Shown: positions 8,109 through 18,800 of the stretch, one piece after another
Numbering within the stretch: the first letter of the stretch is position 1
Layout: each line of letters opens with the position of its first letter
DNA from: an uncultured Microcaldota archaeon
GTDB lineage: Archaea; Micrarchaeota; Micrarchaeia; Norongarragalinales; CAINOH01
Assembly: GCA_903851445.1 (NCBI GenBank)
Contig: CAINOH010000024.1
Location: 1 to 64,000, forward strand
DNA: 64,000 bases
Direction: 5' to 3'
Made by a program: the position numbers and the translations under genes
The notes under the pieces: model-generated
Told to the model about the DNA's origin: nothing
Seen by the model: only the letters and a program-made list of their open reading frames with translations
The model's database searches: none

Positions 8109-10394
8109 ATGGCTGGGGACGAGAAGGCGGAAAAGCCTGATTTTGTGCTCAAGCACGAGGGCGGCAAGCGCGTCCTGGTGATTGACTACCGCAACAAGCC
8201 CTACGGCGCGGACATCATAGCATACCCGCTTGCGATGCGCAACGTCATCGAGAGGCTCGAGGACAACGACGCCGACGAGGTCGTGCTGTCCGAGTATTAC
8301 GAGCGCATCTACAACGAGGAGCAGACGAGGATGCTCAAGGGCATCGCCGACCTTGCAACCCGGCTGGAGGCCGAGGCGGTGTGGAGCCCGTCCAAGCTTG
8401 GCAAGACCTCGGAGAGCAAGATACTGTCCGAGCGGCACAACAAGGTCCTTGTCATCATCAACCTCCTTTACGAGGACCCCTTCCGCGCGTACATGGAGCT
8501 CATCGGAGCGGTCAAGGCCGAGCTTGCCAAGGCGCACGAGCTTGCAGGCGACGCTGCTGAGGACGAGGCGGTCTTCCTCTCGACGCTCAAGTTCATCAAG
8601 GACGGGATGGAAGCCACTGAACTGATACAGCGCACCAAGAGGTACATCGCCGAGCTTGGAGAGATCCCTGCTGACAGGAGCATCTACCACTCGCTGTTCG
8701 AGGTCGCGATAAAGCCGTCATTCATAGGCTCGCGGATATTCTTCTCAGGCACCGAGTCGCTCGAGCTAATCAACCAGTACGAGGTCACCTCAAGCAAGGT
8801 GTTCATCTACCGGCACCCCGAAAAGGTCGAGTACCTTTACTACCTCCAGCCGCCCGAGTACGACCTTGCGCCGGAGAAGTACTTCCTCCTTGAGAAGACC
8901 AAGGAGGTGGTTGCAAGCCACCGGCCGCAGAGCGTCTCGTTCATGGATATGAGCCAGGCGAGGCGCTATTTCCGGAAGATTTACAGCGCGACGATTGCGG
9001 ACATCGCAAACAAGAATGGAATCGAGATTTCTGCCGAGGAGCGCGAGGAGCTCGCGCAAATCGTCTCAAGGTACACCATCGGCTACGGGATACTGGAAAT
9101 ACTGCTTTCGGACAGGCAGATCACCGACATTTACGTGGACTCGCCGCTTGGCACCAAGCCGATTTACCTGGTGCACGCAAAGTACGGCCAGTGCCAGACC
9201 AACGTGGTGTATTCTGAGGAGGAGGCCAGGGCTCTTGTGTCGCGCTTCCGCGCCCTCTCGGGAAGGCCGTTCGACGAGGCGCACCCCATACTTGACTTCG
9301 ACCTGCCGGACCTGGAGACTAGGATTGCGGTCATCGGAAAGCCGCTCGCCCTCGACGGCACCGCCTTTGCGTTCAGGCTCCACAAGACAACTCCCTGGAC
9401 CTTGCCCCAGTTCGTGGACCAGAAGATGTTCAGCTCGTTCTACGCGGGGATGCTCTCGTTCTTCGTGGACGCGCAGGCCTCGATGCTCATAGTCGGAAGC
9501 CGCGGCTCCGGAAAGACCTCGATGCTCCAGGCAATGATGCTTGAAATCCCCCAGAACCTGCGCATCATCGTGCAGGAGGACACGCAGGAGCTCCCGACCC
9601 CTGCGCTCAAGAAGCTCAACTTCAACATCCAGAGGCTCAAGACAAGGCCGCCGCTTGGCGCGCAAAGCGAGGCCGAAGTCAGCGCCGAGGACGCGCTCAG
9701 GACGGCACTGCGGCTTGGGGACTCGGTACTCATAGTGGGCGAAGTGCGCTCAACAGAGGCCAGGGCGCTTTACGAGGCAATGCGTGTGGGCGCGGTTGGC
9801 AACGTGGTCATGGGAACCATCCACGGCGAGAGCGCATACTCAATCTGGGACCGTGTGGTCAACGACCTGGGCGTGCCGACCACCTCGTTCAAGGCAACTG
9901 ACTTTGCAATAGTGTCCGCGCCAATCCGCTTCCAAGGCTCGCTCAAGCGCTCGCGCAGGCTCATCGAGGTCACTGAAGTGAAGAAGGAGTGGAACGAGGA
10001 CCCTCTTCGCGAGGACGGCTTCCTGCAATGGGCGACTTTCGACGCGAACAAGGACGAGATGGAGTTCTTCCGCGACAGGATGAAGGACTCGCCCTGGATA
10101 AAGAAGGTGTGCAGGATACGCGGGCTCTCCTTCGAGGACATCTGGAACGAGATTGACGCAAGGGGCAAGGCAAAGCAAGTCCTTGTTGAGATGAAGAACA
10201 AGTACAACGTGCCCGAGCTGCTCGAGGCGCAGAATACGGTCCGCGCGCACGTCAAGTACCTTCTGCTTGAGGAGAAGCAGCGCGAGGAGAGCGGCGGCAT
10301 CGACTACAACAGGCTGCTTGCCGATTACGAGGAGTGGACTGTTACGAACCTCCTCAAGCCCCTGATGCCAAACCAGCCGCCGCAAGGACAATGA
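8109..10394 (+). CDS. Archaeal type II/IV secretion system ATPase (GspE/TadA/ArlI-like)
   Basis: The 761-residue protein is a hexameric motor ATPase of the kind that assembles archaeal pili. The Walker A motif GSRGSGKTS lies at about residues 463-471. An Asp-box-like stretch (VQEDTQELP), a Walker B region (LIVGEVRS) and the His box (GTIHGES) follow. The first 270 residues form a long N-terminal domain typical of archaeal type IV pilus ATPases. A further 150 residues follow the ATPase core, which is longer than ArlI. It is followed by a GspF/TadC-like membrane protein at 10416, the usual partner. No archaellin or prepilin peptidase gene lies close by, so this is a pilus or secretion system, not a clear archaellum. 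Confidence 0.92.
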   Translation: MAGDEKAEKPDFVLKHEGGKRVLVIDYRNKPYGADIIAYPLAMRNVIERLEDNDADEVVLSEYYERIYNEEQTRMLKGIADLATRLEAEAVWSPSKLGKTSESKILSERHNKVLVIINLLYEDPFRAYMELIGAVKAELAKAHELAGDAAEDEAVFLSTLKFIKDGMEATELIQRTKRYIAELGEIPADRSIYHSLFEVAIKPSFIGSRIFFSGTESLELINQYEVTSSKVFIYRHPEKVEYLYYLQPPEYDLAPEKYFLLEKTKEVVASHRPQSVSFMDMSQARRYFRKIYSATIADIANKNGIEISAEEREELAQIVSRYTIGYGILEILLSDRQITDIYVDSPLGTKPIYLVHAKYGQCQTNVVYSEEEARALVSRFRALSGRPFDEAHPILDFDLPDLETRIAVIGKPLALDGTAFAFRLHKTTPWTLPQFVDQKMFSSFYAGMLSFFVDAQASMLIVGSRGSGKTSMLQAMMLEIPQNLRIIVQEDTQELPTPALKKLNFNIQRLKTRPPLGAQSEAEVSAEDALRTALRLGDSVLIVGEVRSTEARALYEAMRVGAVGNVVMGTIHGESAYSIWDRVVNDLGVPTTSFKATDFAIVSAPIRFQGSLKRSRRLIEVTEVKKEWNEDPLREDGFLQWATFDANKDEMEFFRDRMKDSPWIKKVCRIRGLSFEDIWNEIDARGKAKQVLVEMKNKYNVPELLEAQNTVRAHVKYLLLEEKQREESGGIDYNRLLADYEEWTVTNLLKPLMPNQPPQGQ

Positions 10395-10415
10395 TATAGG
10401 CCCCAGTGATTTTGT

Positions 10416-12539
10416 TTGCCTCCAAAAACCGCCTCAAAGCAGGTCGCCAAGTTCCAGCAGTCGCTTTACGGCGACAAGAAGTCCAAGGTGCCTGCACAGT
10501 CAATCACGCCCTCAAGCAGGATAACCAGGACGCCGTTCTTCGTCACGCTCACCCGCTGGGGCGGAAAGCGGTTTTCCGGCCTGGCAAAGAACACCACATT
10601 CTCGCTTGAGGAGTCCGAAGTCTTCGACTTCATGGGCTTCGGCGTGTCCTCCGACGAGTACAAGAGCACGTACACCGGCCTTATGGTATACGGCCTCGTG
10701 CTGTGCGCAGTAATCGCGGCAGGCCTCATTTTCCTCCTGCGCGGAAGCGTGGACACCAACATACTGATCATATTCGCGGGCATAATCGCGCTCCTGCCAA
10801 TCATCCTGAGCTACGTTTACCTCAAGCTGCCTTTCACCCTGGCTGAGAACGAAAAGAAGCTCGCGCTCGCATACACGCCCGAAATCGTCAACTACCTTGT
10901 CATGAGCATGAGGCTCACGCCAAACCTTGAGAAGGCTGTTGAGTTTGCGGCAAGCCACGGCAGGGGAAAGATTGCCGAGGATCTCAAGACCGTGCTCTGG
11001 CGCACCCAGCTCGGCACGTACTATAGCGTCGAGGAGGGGTTGGACGAGCTTGCCTACCGCTGGGGGCCGTACAGCGAGGATTTCAAGCACGCGCTCATGC
11101 TCATCCGCTCATCGGTAATGGAAGCTGACACCGCAAGGCGAGGCGAGATGCTCGAACGCGCCGCCACGGACGTTCTTGAGGGCAGCAAGGAAAAGATGGA
11201 CATCTACGCGCGCCAGCTCTCCCAGCCCACGGTCTACCTCTACTACTTTGGAATCCTCCTGCCCCTGCTTTTGGCGATAATACTGCCAATCGGCGGCGCG
11301 ATGACCGGGATGGACATCGCAAAGGCCGAGTACATCTTCGTGGTGTACGACATATTCATCCCCATCGGCGTCTACATCTTCGGCTCGAGCATCCTCGGCA
11401 CGCGGCCGCCTACTTACGTGCCGCCGGACATCCCGGAGGACTTCTTCTCGCTTCCAAAGAAGGGCATCTGGGAAGTGGGCTCGTTCAAGATTCCCTACAA
11501 GACTGCTGCGATAGCGGCCTTCTTCATCCTCCTGGGCGCGGGCCTCCTTGCGGACAAGCTGGTGCTCGACGCCATACCAAGCTACGAGCTTGCAAACAAC
11601 CCCGTTGAGAGCATGCTCCACGTGCCCTGGTTCTACAACAACTACGGCATACTGTTCGGCCAGTTCTCCATATCCGGCCTCTTGCTCGGCTTTGCAGTCT
11701 CGATCTCGATATACCTGCTCGGAAAGTACTCCGCCCGGAAGAAGGTCCAGGACGAGGTGCGCAACATGGAGACCGAGTTCAAGGACGCGCTGTACGTGCT
11801 GGCCTCGCGCCTTGGCGAGAACCGGCCCATGGAGGAGGCGCTGCGCCAGGCAGTTGAGTTCCTGCCAAAGAGCAAGATTGCATCCGACGTGTTCCGCAAG
11901 ATCCTGCAGAACATCTCCGAGATGGGCATGACAATAGAGTCCGCGATATTCGACCCGACCTTCGGCGCGGTCAAGAACTACCCCTCGGAAATCATCCGCG
12001 GAGGGATGCAGATAATGGTGGACTCCGTTGAGCTTGGCGTGAACGTGGCGGCAAAATCCCTGCTTTCGCTCTCGCTGCAAATCCGCAACCAGCAGAAGAT
12101 AGACGAGATGCTCCGCAAGCTCCTCTCCGACGTCACCATGATGCTCGGCACGATGTCCATGTTCATCGCGCCCATCGTGCTTGCTGTTGTCGGCGCGCTG
12201 CAGCGGATGGTCACGGGCGCAATCACAAGTTCGTGCGCCAGCCAGAGCGCCTCGTCAAGCACCGTAGGCAGCGCCAGCATGGGCGGCATATCAGCGGTCT
12301 CGTTCTGCCCTGTTGGAAAGAGCATCTCGGACATTTCCGCAGACCCGGCCACCTTCGTCACCATAATGGGGATATATACCATCGAAATCGTGATTCTGCT
12401 TACGTACTTCAACTCGCAGATTGAGGACACCAACAACGAGCTGCACACCTACATGTCGATTGCATACGCGTTGCCGGTTGCAACTTTCCTGTACGTTGCG
12501 GTGTCGTTCGCAGTCGGCATGTTCATGAACCTGGGATGA
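10416..12539 (+). CDS. Type IV pilus-like membrane platform protein (TadC/GspF-like, two domains)
   Basis: The 707-residue protein carries two GspF-type cytoplasmic helical domains (near residues 145-225 and 430-560) separated by groups of transmembrane helices, the doubled layout of archaeal pilus platforms. It anchors the pilus base and works with the ATPase encoded just upstream. The start is TTG at 10416, preceded by AGTGATT, a close match to the archaeal anti-Shine-Dalgarno partner GGTGATC. A hydrophilic N-terminal extension of about 85 residues precedes the first helix. Confidence 0.9.
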   Translation: MPPKTASKQVAKFQQSLYGDKKSKVPAQSITPSSRITRTPFFVTLTRWGGKRFSGLAKNTTFSLEESEVFDFMGFGVSSDEYKSTYTGLMVYGLVLCAVIAAGLIFLLRGSVDTNILIIFAGIIALLPIILSYVYLKLPFTLAENEKKLALAYTPEIVNYLVMSMRLTPNLEKAVEFAASHGRGKIAEDLKTVLWRTQLGTYYSVEEGLDELAYRWGPYSEDFKHALMLIRSSVMEADTARRGEMLERAATDVLEGSKEKMDIYARQLSQPTVYLYYFGILLPLLLAIILPIGGAMTGMDIAKAEYIFVVYDIFIPIGVYIFGSSILGTRPPTYVPPDIPEDFFSLPKKGIWEVGSFKIPYKTAAIAAFFILLGAGLLADKLVLDAIPSYELANNPVESMLHVPWFYNNYGILFGQFSISGLLLGFAVSISIYLLGKYSARKKVQDEVRNMETEFKDALYVLASRLGENRPMEEALRQAVEFLPKSKIASDVFRKILQNISEMGMTIESAIFDPTFGAVKNYPSEIIRGGMQIMVDSVELGVNVAAKSLLSLSLQIRNQQKIDEMLRKLLSDVTMMLGTMSMFIAPIVLAVVGALQRMVTGAITSSCASQSASSSTVGSASMGGISAVSFCPVGKSISDISADPATFVTIMGIYTIEIVILLTYFNSQIEDTNNELHTYMSIAYALPVATFLYVAVSFAVGMFMNLG

Positions 12540-12542
12540 ATT

Positions 12543-14057
12543 ATGGTAGTAGAGACCTATCCGCTCACTGAAATCGGGATTGTGCTGCTTGTCGCCGTGA
12601 TGGGGAGCATCATAATGCGCTCGCTCAAGCAGAACGAGGTCCTGGGGTACATCCTTGCGGGGATGATACTCGGCCCGCTCGGCCTTGGCTACCTGCGGCC
12701 GTACGAGGGCCTGGCCGCGCTCTTCGGCGAGCTCGGGCTTTTCGTCCTGATGTTCTACCTCGGGATCGAGCTTTCGTTCAAGAAGTTCGTAGAGGCCGGG
12801 CCAAGCGCGTTCATCCTCGCATTTGCCGAGATGGTCTCGCTCACCTGCAGCGGCGGGCTGCTTGTCGCGTTCTTCGGCTTCTCGCCGTTCTTTGCGCTCA
12901 TAGTCGGGGTGATGATATTCTGCCACTCCACGCCGGTTGTTGCCAAGATAATCGCCGACTTCAAGCTTTCGGACACCAAGGTCGCCAACATCGCCCACGC
13001 AATACTAGTGCTCGAGGACCTGATTGCAGTGCTGTTGGTGGTCTTCCTCACCAGCCTCTCCGCAAGCGGCAACGCGGTCAGCCTCTCGCTCACCGCGGTG
13101 GTGTTCACCGTTGCGATGTACTCCATAGTGCGCAGGCTCTCAAAGCGCGTCGAGGCCTACCTGCTTTCCCACGGCTACGGCCACCAGGAGACCTCGCTGT
13201 TTGCGCTCGGCGTCGGGCTTGCGGTGTGCGCCCTTGCGACCACGCTCAACATATCGATAGTCATCGGCGCGCACTTTGCCGGGTTTGCGATGTCGGACAC
13301 GCAGGCTGGCCAGAAGATAAAGAAGGACCTCAACTTTTTGCGCGACTTCTTCCTTTTGTTCTTCTTCGTGAGCTTCGGGACGATGCTCTTCTACGACTCG
13401 GCGCTCAAGGTGCCCATATTCCCGCCGCTTACGGACCTGTTTACGCTTGCCGTTTTGGCCGTCTGCCTGACTGCCCTCTTGATAGGGATAAACTTCCTGG
13501 TCTTCGGCTTCATAGGAAAACGCCTGGGGCTCTCGTCTGACGAGGCTAGCCTGGCGGCCACGCTGCTCCTGCCGCTTGGCGAGTTTTTGGTAATCATCGC
13601 CACAACCGCAATGCCCGTGCTTTCCAGCCGCGAGGCCGCAATAATCTCGCCCCTTGCATTCATACTCATACTCATCACGGTCAGCGTGTTCCAGCCGCTT
13701 TACAACAACAGGCACCACCACCGCAGGGCCATGGAGATATTCCCCCAGAACCCACTGCCGGAAAAGAGGCGCGTGCCCGCAAAGCACACGGACGAGACGT
13801 TTGCCCGGCTGCAGAGGATTGCGACAAACTCGTTCACCATACTCTGCATCGCCGGCCTGGCGCTCTTCCTTTACGACGCGGTGCCGCAGTCAGCCATCCC
13901 GTTCAACTTCGGCCGCGAGCTGTTCTTTGCCATCGCGTTCCTATTATGCGCGGCCTACCCGGTCAACGCGGTGTTCAAGTCAACCCGGTACATCTACAGG
14001 CACCAGAAGGGCCTTGCAATGCGCGGCCAGTTTGACATAACCAAATTTAAGATATGA
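12543..14057 (+). CDS. Kef/CPA2-type cation:proton antiporter
   Basis: The 504-residue protein has about a dozen transmembrane helices and the typical CPA2 opening (GSIIMRSLKQNEVLGYILAG, GPLGLG). It probably exchanges K+ or Na+ for H+ across the cell membrane. No TrkA-N regulatory domain is attached; the C-terminal 130 residues hold a hydrophilic stretch and two further hydrophobic segments. The start lies three bases after the stop of the pilus platform gene, so it is co-transcribed with it. The stop overlaps the next gene in an ATGA. Confidence 0.9.
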   Translation: MVVETYPLTEIGIVLLVAVMGSIIMRSLKQNEVLGYILAGMILGPLGLGYLRPYEGLAALFGELGLFVLMFYLGIELSFKKFVEAGPSAFILAFAEMVSLTCSGGLLVAFFGFSPFFALIVGVMIFCHSTPVVAKIIADFKLSDTKVANIAHAILVLEDLIAVLLVVFLTSLSASGNAVSLSLTAVVFTVAMYSIVRRLSKRVEAYLLSHGYGHQETSLFALGVGLAVCALATTLNISIVIGAHFAGFAMSDTQAGQKIKKDLNFLRDFFLLFFFVSFGTMLFYDSALKVPIFPPLTDLFTLAVLAVCLTALLIGINFLVFGFIGKRLGLSSDEASLAATLLLPLGEFLVIIATTAMPVLSSREAAIISPLAFILILITVSVFQPLYNNRHHHRRAMEIFPQNPLPEKRRVPAKHTDETFARLQRIATNSFTILCIAGLALFLYDAVPQSAIPFNFGRELFFAIAFLLCAAYPVNAVFKSTRYIYRHQKGLAMRGQFDITKFKI

Positions 14058-14317
14058 CGCACAAAGGACGTTTGGCCTTTATGATTGAGCACGAGATGGG
14101 CTTCGAGATACAGTGGGAGTACGTCCTCCTGCTCGGCGGCATCCTCCTCATAGTCGTCGCCTTCGTATACGTCCTCTACAACACAACAAGCAGCGTGCGC
14201 GATGCTGTTCACAAGAACTTCGGCGCGGGAAGGGACGACTACGTCGAGGCGGCTCCATCAAACGATACCAGGACGGCATCGGTTCACCTCGTCCGCTGGA
14301 ACTTGCCGGGCGGATGA
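14054..14317 (+). CDS. Small single-helix membrane protein
   Basis: Up to 87 residues with one transmembrane segment (YVLLLGGILLIVVAFVYVLY). The first ATG overlaps the antiporter stop as ATGA; ATG at 14081 or 14096 would give shorter forms. The stop also overlaps the next gene, so three genes are coupled. Its place suggests an accessory subunit of the antiporter, but no family is recognised. Confidence 0.6.
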   Translation: MTHKGRLAFMIEHEMGFEIQWEYVLLLGGILLIVVAFVYVLYNTTSSVRDAVHKNFGAGRDDYVEAAPSNDTRTASVHLVRWNLPGG

Positions 14318-14928
14318 CGAGTATGGAACGCAAACCTTCCAACCTGATGGTCGGCATACTCCATAGGAGAATCGGCGAAACATTCCACGAGTACGAGATT
14401 GCCGTGGGAGACCGCCGCGGTTTGGAAAAAAAGGCCGAGGAGGGCTATTCAATCGCATCGACCCACGGCCTAGACGAGCTTTCGCCGTATGCACGCCATT
14501 GCCTGGAGGATAAGTTTCATGAATACCTTCGCTCTAAAGGAATGGAAGACCCATCATGCGGGTATATTCGATTCATTGCCATAAACGGAAAGCCGGGGCA
14601 GAGGATAGGTTTTGCATACGACTACTACCCCAAGACCGGTCTCAATAACAACAATGGCGCAAAGGGCCTTGGCGCACTATTCGAACGCTGGTGCCTGGAA
14701 CACTTCGAAAAAAAGGAGAACGTCACGCACATGACCACGTCCGCAGGGCTGCAAAAGCACCTGGACGCGAACCCGACACTGCGAAAAGCAATCAGCGGCA
14801 TTCCGGACGCCCTTACGACCAACGACAGGCGCAGGAGGCAGCTTGAAACGCGCGGCATAGACCCGCTTGCAATCACGCCGATAGCGAAGTGGAAGCAGAT
14901 GCTTGCAAAGGACGCGCCGCTCGCATAA
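14314..14928 (+). CDS. Unknown protein, possibly GNAT-like
   Basis: A soluble 204-residue protein starting at an ATG that overlaps the previous stop (ATGA). The region with GAKGLGALFERWCLEHF loosely resembles the acetyl-CoA-binding turn and helix of GNAT acetyltransferases, but the match is weak. Codon use is a little richer in A+T than its neighbours. The reading frame stays open upstream of 14314, but that part is only the out-of-frame shadow of the small membrane protein gene. Confidence 0.65.
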   Translation: MTSMERKPSNLMVGILHRRIGETFHEYEIAVGDRRGLEKKAEEGYSIASTHGLDELSPYARHCLEDKFHEYLRSKGMEDPSCGYIRFIAINGKPGQRIGFAYDYYPKTGLNNNNGAKGLGALFERWCLEHFEKKENVTHMTTSAGLQKHLDANPTLRKAISGIPDALTTNDRRRRQLETRGIDPLAITPIAKWKQMLAKDAPLA

Positions 14929-15010
14929 CGGGGGCGTGCCCGCAGGCGGCTTGGCATGACGTTTTATTTCCATATGGTCTTTATGCGTATAGGCAAAGGG
15001 GGAATGGAAA

Positions 15011-15685
15011 ATGGCAGAAAGCAAGGAAACCAAAACACAGGGGACGTCCAACAACCAGCTTCTGGTATACGCAGCAATCGGGATAGCCTGCATACTAATC
15101 GGCTTCTTCGTGGCATCAGGGTTCGGCTCGCCCAAGGCAGCGGCCACAATCACCGCAACGCCAACCCCGTCGCCTGCAGCATCGACACCCACGCCGCAGG
15201 CACAGACGCCCGAGCCGAGCGTTACGGCACAGCCAACCCCGGTAGCGACGGCAGCACCAGGAATAGATGACATCGGGCCTGCTGTTGAGGCAGCTGCCAA
15301 CAGGGCGCTTTCGCCAATCAACGCAGGCAAAAACATCTCGCTCGACCGCCAGACGTACAACTTCGGCCCGCAGACCAACCCTTCGCGCACATATTATTAT
15401 GGCGTTGTGGCCACGCAGGTGCATAATGGCAGCGTCTTCGACTCAGTCAATCTGGCCATAACAGTCTATGACTTGTTCAAGGGCGAAGTCAACCCCCACC
15501 CGGTTTCGGCAAGCTCGATACTTGACATCAACAACAGGCAAGTGCCGGTGTCCGGCTCGACCACGGACTTCAAGGCGGAAGTCTCGTGCCTCAACGGGTC
15601 GATTTACGTCTACGCCGAAGAAACCGGAAGGCTGCTCACGCCAAAGGCGCTGTTCGAGCAGATTGTAGCTGTCTGCCCGGCGTAG
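15011..15685 (+). CDS. N-terminally anchored extracellular protein with Thr/Pro linker
   Basis: One N-terminal transmembrane helix (LLVYAAIGIACILIGFFVA) is followed by a linker rich in Thr, Pro and Ala (about residues 43-85), then a 135-residue beta-rich domain with two Cys. The topology puts the domain outside the cell. The final domain resembles the small FxxG-type domains of archaeal surface proteins but no family is certain. An AAAGGGGGAATGG run precedes the ATG. Confidence 0.7.
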   Translation: MAESKETKTQGTSNNQLLVYAAIGIACILIGFFVASGFGSPKAAATITATPTPSPAASTPTPQAQTPEPSVTAQPTPVATAAPGIDDIGPAVEAAANRALSPINAGKNISLDRQTYNFGPQTNPSRTYYYGVVATQVHNGSVFDSVNLAITVYDLFKGEVNPHPVSASSILDINNRQVPVSGSTTDFKAEVSCLNGSIYVYAEETGRLLTPKALFEQIVAVCPA

Positions 15686-15698
15686 GAAAAAAGGGGAA

Positions 15699-15731
15699 AG
15701 CCACCGAAGAGGTGCGCGAACCAAAGGTGGC
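15699..15731. repeat. Short tRNA-3'-end-like sequence repeated at tRNA-Thr
   Basis: The 11 bases AGCCACCGAAG at 15699-15709 are identical to 19693-19703, which is the 3' end of tRNA-Thr read on the plus strand. Both copies are followed, after a short variable spacing, by GG and GAACC (the T-loop in tRNA). The two copies flank the mosaic surface-protein gene. The sequence also forms a hairpin (GCCACC/GGTGGC, extended by GGGG/CCCC), so a terminator for the gene ending at 15685 is an alternative reading. Confidence 0.4.
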
Positions 15732-15896
15732 AAACCCCTGAAACGGCCTAGGAAGCCCGACCGTTAATTGCCAGCAATCCCGTCAGTTTAGTCAATCGCC
15801 TTAAACCGGGTTTAACGCAAGGTTTCCTTTTCTTCATCTTAACAGGATGACAGTTTTAAATGGAGTCCGTGGTTATATCTTCGCGGTAGTTGGGTT

Positions 15897-18800
15897 ATGC
15901 GAAAGTCCGGTCTCGCCACCAGAGGGGAATCAAGCCGCAGCCAGGGCTCGACAGAATACTTAGTTGTCATGGGCGCGGTCTTGCTAATTGCCATGGTAAC
16001 CGTGGTCTTGGTCGGCGGGTCCACGTCAAGCGGTATTTCGGTAAAGGAGCAGCAGTCGCAGGTTTATTGGATTGGGACGACGCCGTTTGCGATTTCGACG
16101 GCCAAAGTGACCAACAGCAGCATTACATTGTCTGTTTCGAACGCGCTAGCCGAGAAGCTTTACCTCACTGCCATAGAGGTGGAGGATGACTCCGGGAACA
16201 ACGCGACCATACTAATCCCCAACCAAATGCTCAAGGCGGGAAAGGAAATAGTGCTGTCGAACTATTCGTTCGCCACGTTCAACCCGTGCGCTGGCAAGGC
16301 GGCAGGGAGCGAGTTCGAGTTCAAGACTGTGTCGTTCATCTACACCCAACATTCAATTCCCGGAATCCGCCAGCAGGGAACGCAACCGCTGGTAGGCACG
16401 TGCTCGCGAGCAATTTTTTCTTGCGGTGACCCCGTCTCATTCACTTACAGTGGTAGCACGGTCGCTTATGGCACGGTGATGTCACAGGCAGGCCATTGCT
16501 GGCTGGACAGGAACCTCGGCGCCAGCCAAGTCGCTACTGCTAGTGACGACTCGGCTGCTTACGGCGACTTGTTCCAGTGGGGACGGCTGGATGACGGCCA
16601 CCAGGCCCGTGACAGCGAAACAACCACCAACCTGTCCTTTGTTGACAATCCCGGGCATAACAATTTTATCGTGCCATGGTATCCCTCGGAGGATTGGAGA
16701 TACCCTCAAAACGACAATTTGTGGCAAGGAGTAAGCGGAACCAACAACCCCTGCCCTAGTGACTGGCGCGTACCGAATATAACCGAATGGCAGGCTGAAA
16801 TTGACGCAGGCAGTTGGACGGGCGCTGACTCCGCTTATGCTTCACCATTAAAATTGACAGAAACTGGCTACCGGCATTACGGAGATGCGTCTATTTACGA
16901 TGAGGGTGGATTGGGCGTTTATTGGAGCAGCACAGTAGACGACGAAAGTGTTGATACGTTGTACTTCGGTAGTGACTATGTAGGCTCGGAAACAGATTCC
17001 CGGACGTATGGCTTTCCAGTAAGGTGCGTCAGTGATACGTTTTCTTGCGGCAATGATGTTTCGTTCACTTACAGGGGCAGCCCGGTCACTTACGGAACGG
17101 CGACCTCACAGGCAGGCAAGTGCTTTATGGACCGCAACCTTGGAGCCAGCCAAGTTGCCAATGCTTCTGACGACTCGGCTGCTTACGGCGACTTGTTCCA
17201 GTGGGGACGGCTGGATGACGGGCACCAAGCCCGCAACAGCGAAACAACCTACAACCTATCCTACACTGACAACCCCGAGAACAACAAGTTCATCCTTCCT
17301 TCGAACCCCGCGTGGGATTGGAGATACCCTCAAAACGACAACTTGTGGCAAGGAACTAGCCAAATCAACAATCCCTGCCCTATCGGCTGGCGCGTGCCGA
17401 CCATAGACGAGTGGAATGCTGAAATTGACGCAGGCGGTTGGACTGATTCTGACTCCGCTTATGCTTCACCATTAAAATTAACATTAGCTGGCATCCGTGA
17501 TTGCGAGGGTGCGGCTGTTAGCGCGGAGGGTGAAGTAGGCTATTATTGGAGCAACACAGTAGGGTATGACGACGCGGCTGCAACTGACGACCTAGACTTC
17601 GGCGATGGTTGGTTGGGCACGGGTTTGGATGTCCGGGCTTACGGCTTCTCGGTAAGGTGCATCAGGGATTACCAAAAAACAGTAATCAACATATCTGCGA
17701 TATTCGGAGTAACCCCGCCAGTGACTTTCGAATATCCGGTAGAAGAGATTACGGAAACGGACCAGTACACCGGCACGGTGACTTGGTCGCCGGGCGAGTC
17801 ACCTTTTGGTGCGAGCCTATACACGGCAACGATTACGCTCAGGCCAAAACTAAATTATACGCTAACTGGTGTGACTGAGAACTTCTTTACAGTGGAAGGA
17901 GCAACGACAGTTACAAACCCAGCTGACTCTGGAGTCATAACCGCGGTGTTCCCAGCAACAATCGCGTTCGTGATTGACCAGGCTGCAATACCGGCGATAC
18001 CCGTGCCAGTAGCGGAAGAAACTCCGGTAACAACAATCGATGAAACAGACCAATATGTCGGCACAGTAACCTGGTCGCCGGAAACTGAAGCGTTTGATTG
18101 GAACACTGTGTACACGGCGACCATTCACCTCACGCCAAGAAACGGGTATAAGTTGGCCGGAGTTGCCGAGAACTTCTTTACAGTGGAAGGAGCAACGAAC
18201 GTTACGAACCCCGCTGACTCGGGAGTCATAACCGCGGTGTTCCCGGCAACTGCAACAAAGATAGTGATTGACAATGCTACGATACTCGGGGTAACCGTGC
18301 CAGTGGGGGGCGCGACTCCGGTGCCAGGGATTACGGAAACGGACCAATACTGGGGCGAGGTGACTTGGTCGCCGGAAACTGAAGCGTTTGACGTGGGAAC
18401 GGTGTACACGGCGACTATTAACCTCACGCCATACTACGGTTACACGTTGACCGGAGTTGCCGAGAACTTCTTTACAGTTGAAGGGGCAACGACGGTTACA
18501 AACCCAGCTGACTCTGGAGTCATAACCGCGGTGTTCCCGGCGGTGCCCCCTGAAAACGGCTCCTGCGGTTCGAGCAGCGGCCAGTACATTTCAGAAGAGC
18601 CCACAACCGACCTTTGCAGTACGGGCGTCAATACGACGATAACCTCCAATGACACGGGATGGACGTGGGGTTGCAACAGCATGCACGGCGGCACCAACAC
18701 TTCCGCGACCGCGTGCTATGCGATGCAGCTACCGTACGTGAATACCACCATCGCATTCAGCTCTGGCGCGTATACCAATGCTGTAGCTGTCTCGCCCGAC

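Noticed and set aside
8468..9735. Antisense and alternative frames across the pilus ATPase gene
   Set aside because: They lack ribosome-binding sites and show shadow composition (Arg/Ser or His/Glu bias); the ATPase motifs are continuous in the sense frame.
10927..12080. Several long antisense frames across the pilus platform gene
   Set aside because: High GC content in codon position three opens antisense frames; the sense strand has clear family matches.
14113..14313. In-frame N-terminal extension of the gene at 14314
   Set aside because: It lies out of frame across the small membrane protein gene, has biased shadow composition (Arg/Pro-rich), and the ATGA overlap at 14314 gives a natural start.
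15686..15896. Plain intrinsic terminator for the gene ending at 15685
   Set aside because: Kept as an alternative only; the tRNA-Thr 3'-end match makes a simple terminator a less complete explanation.
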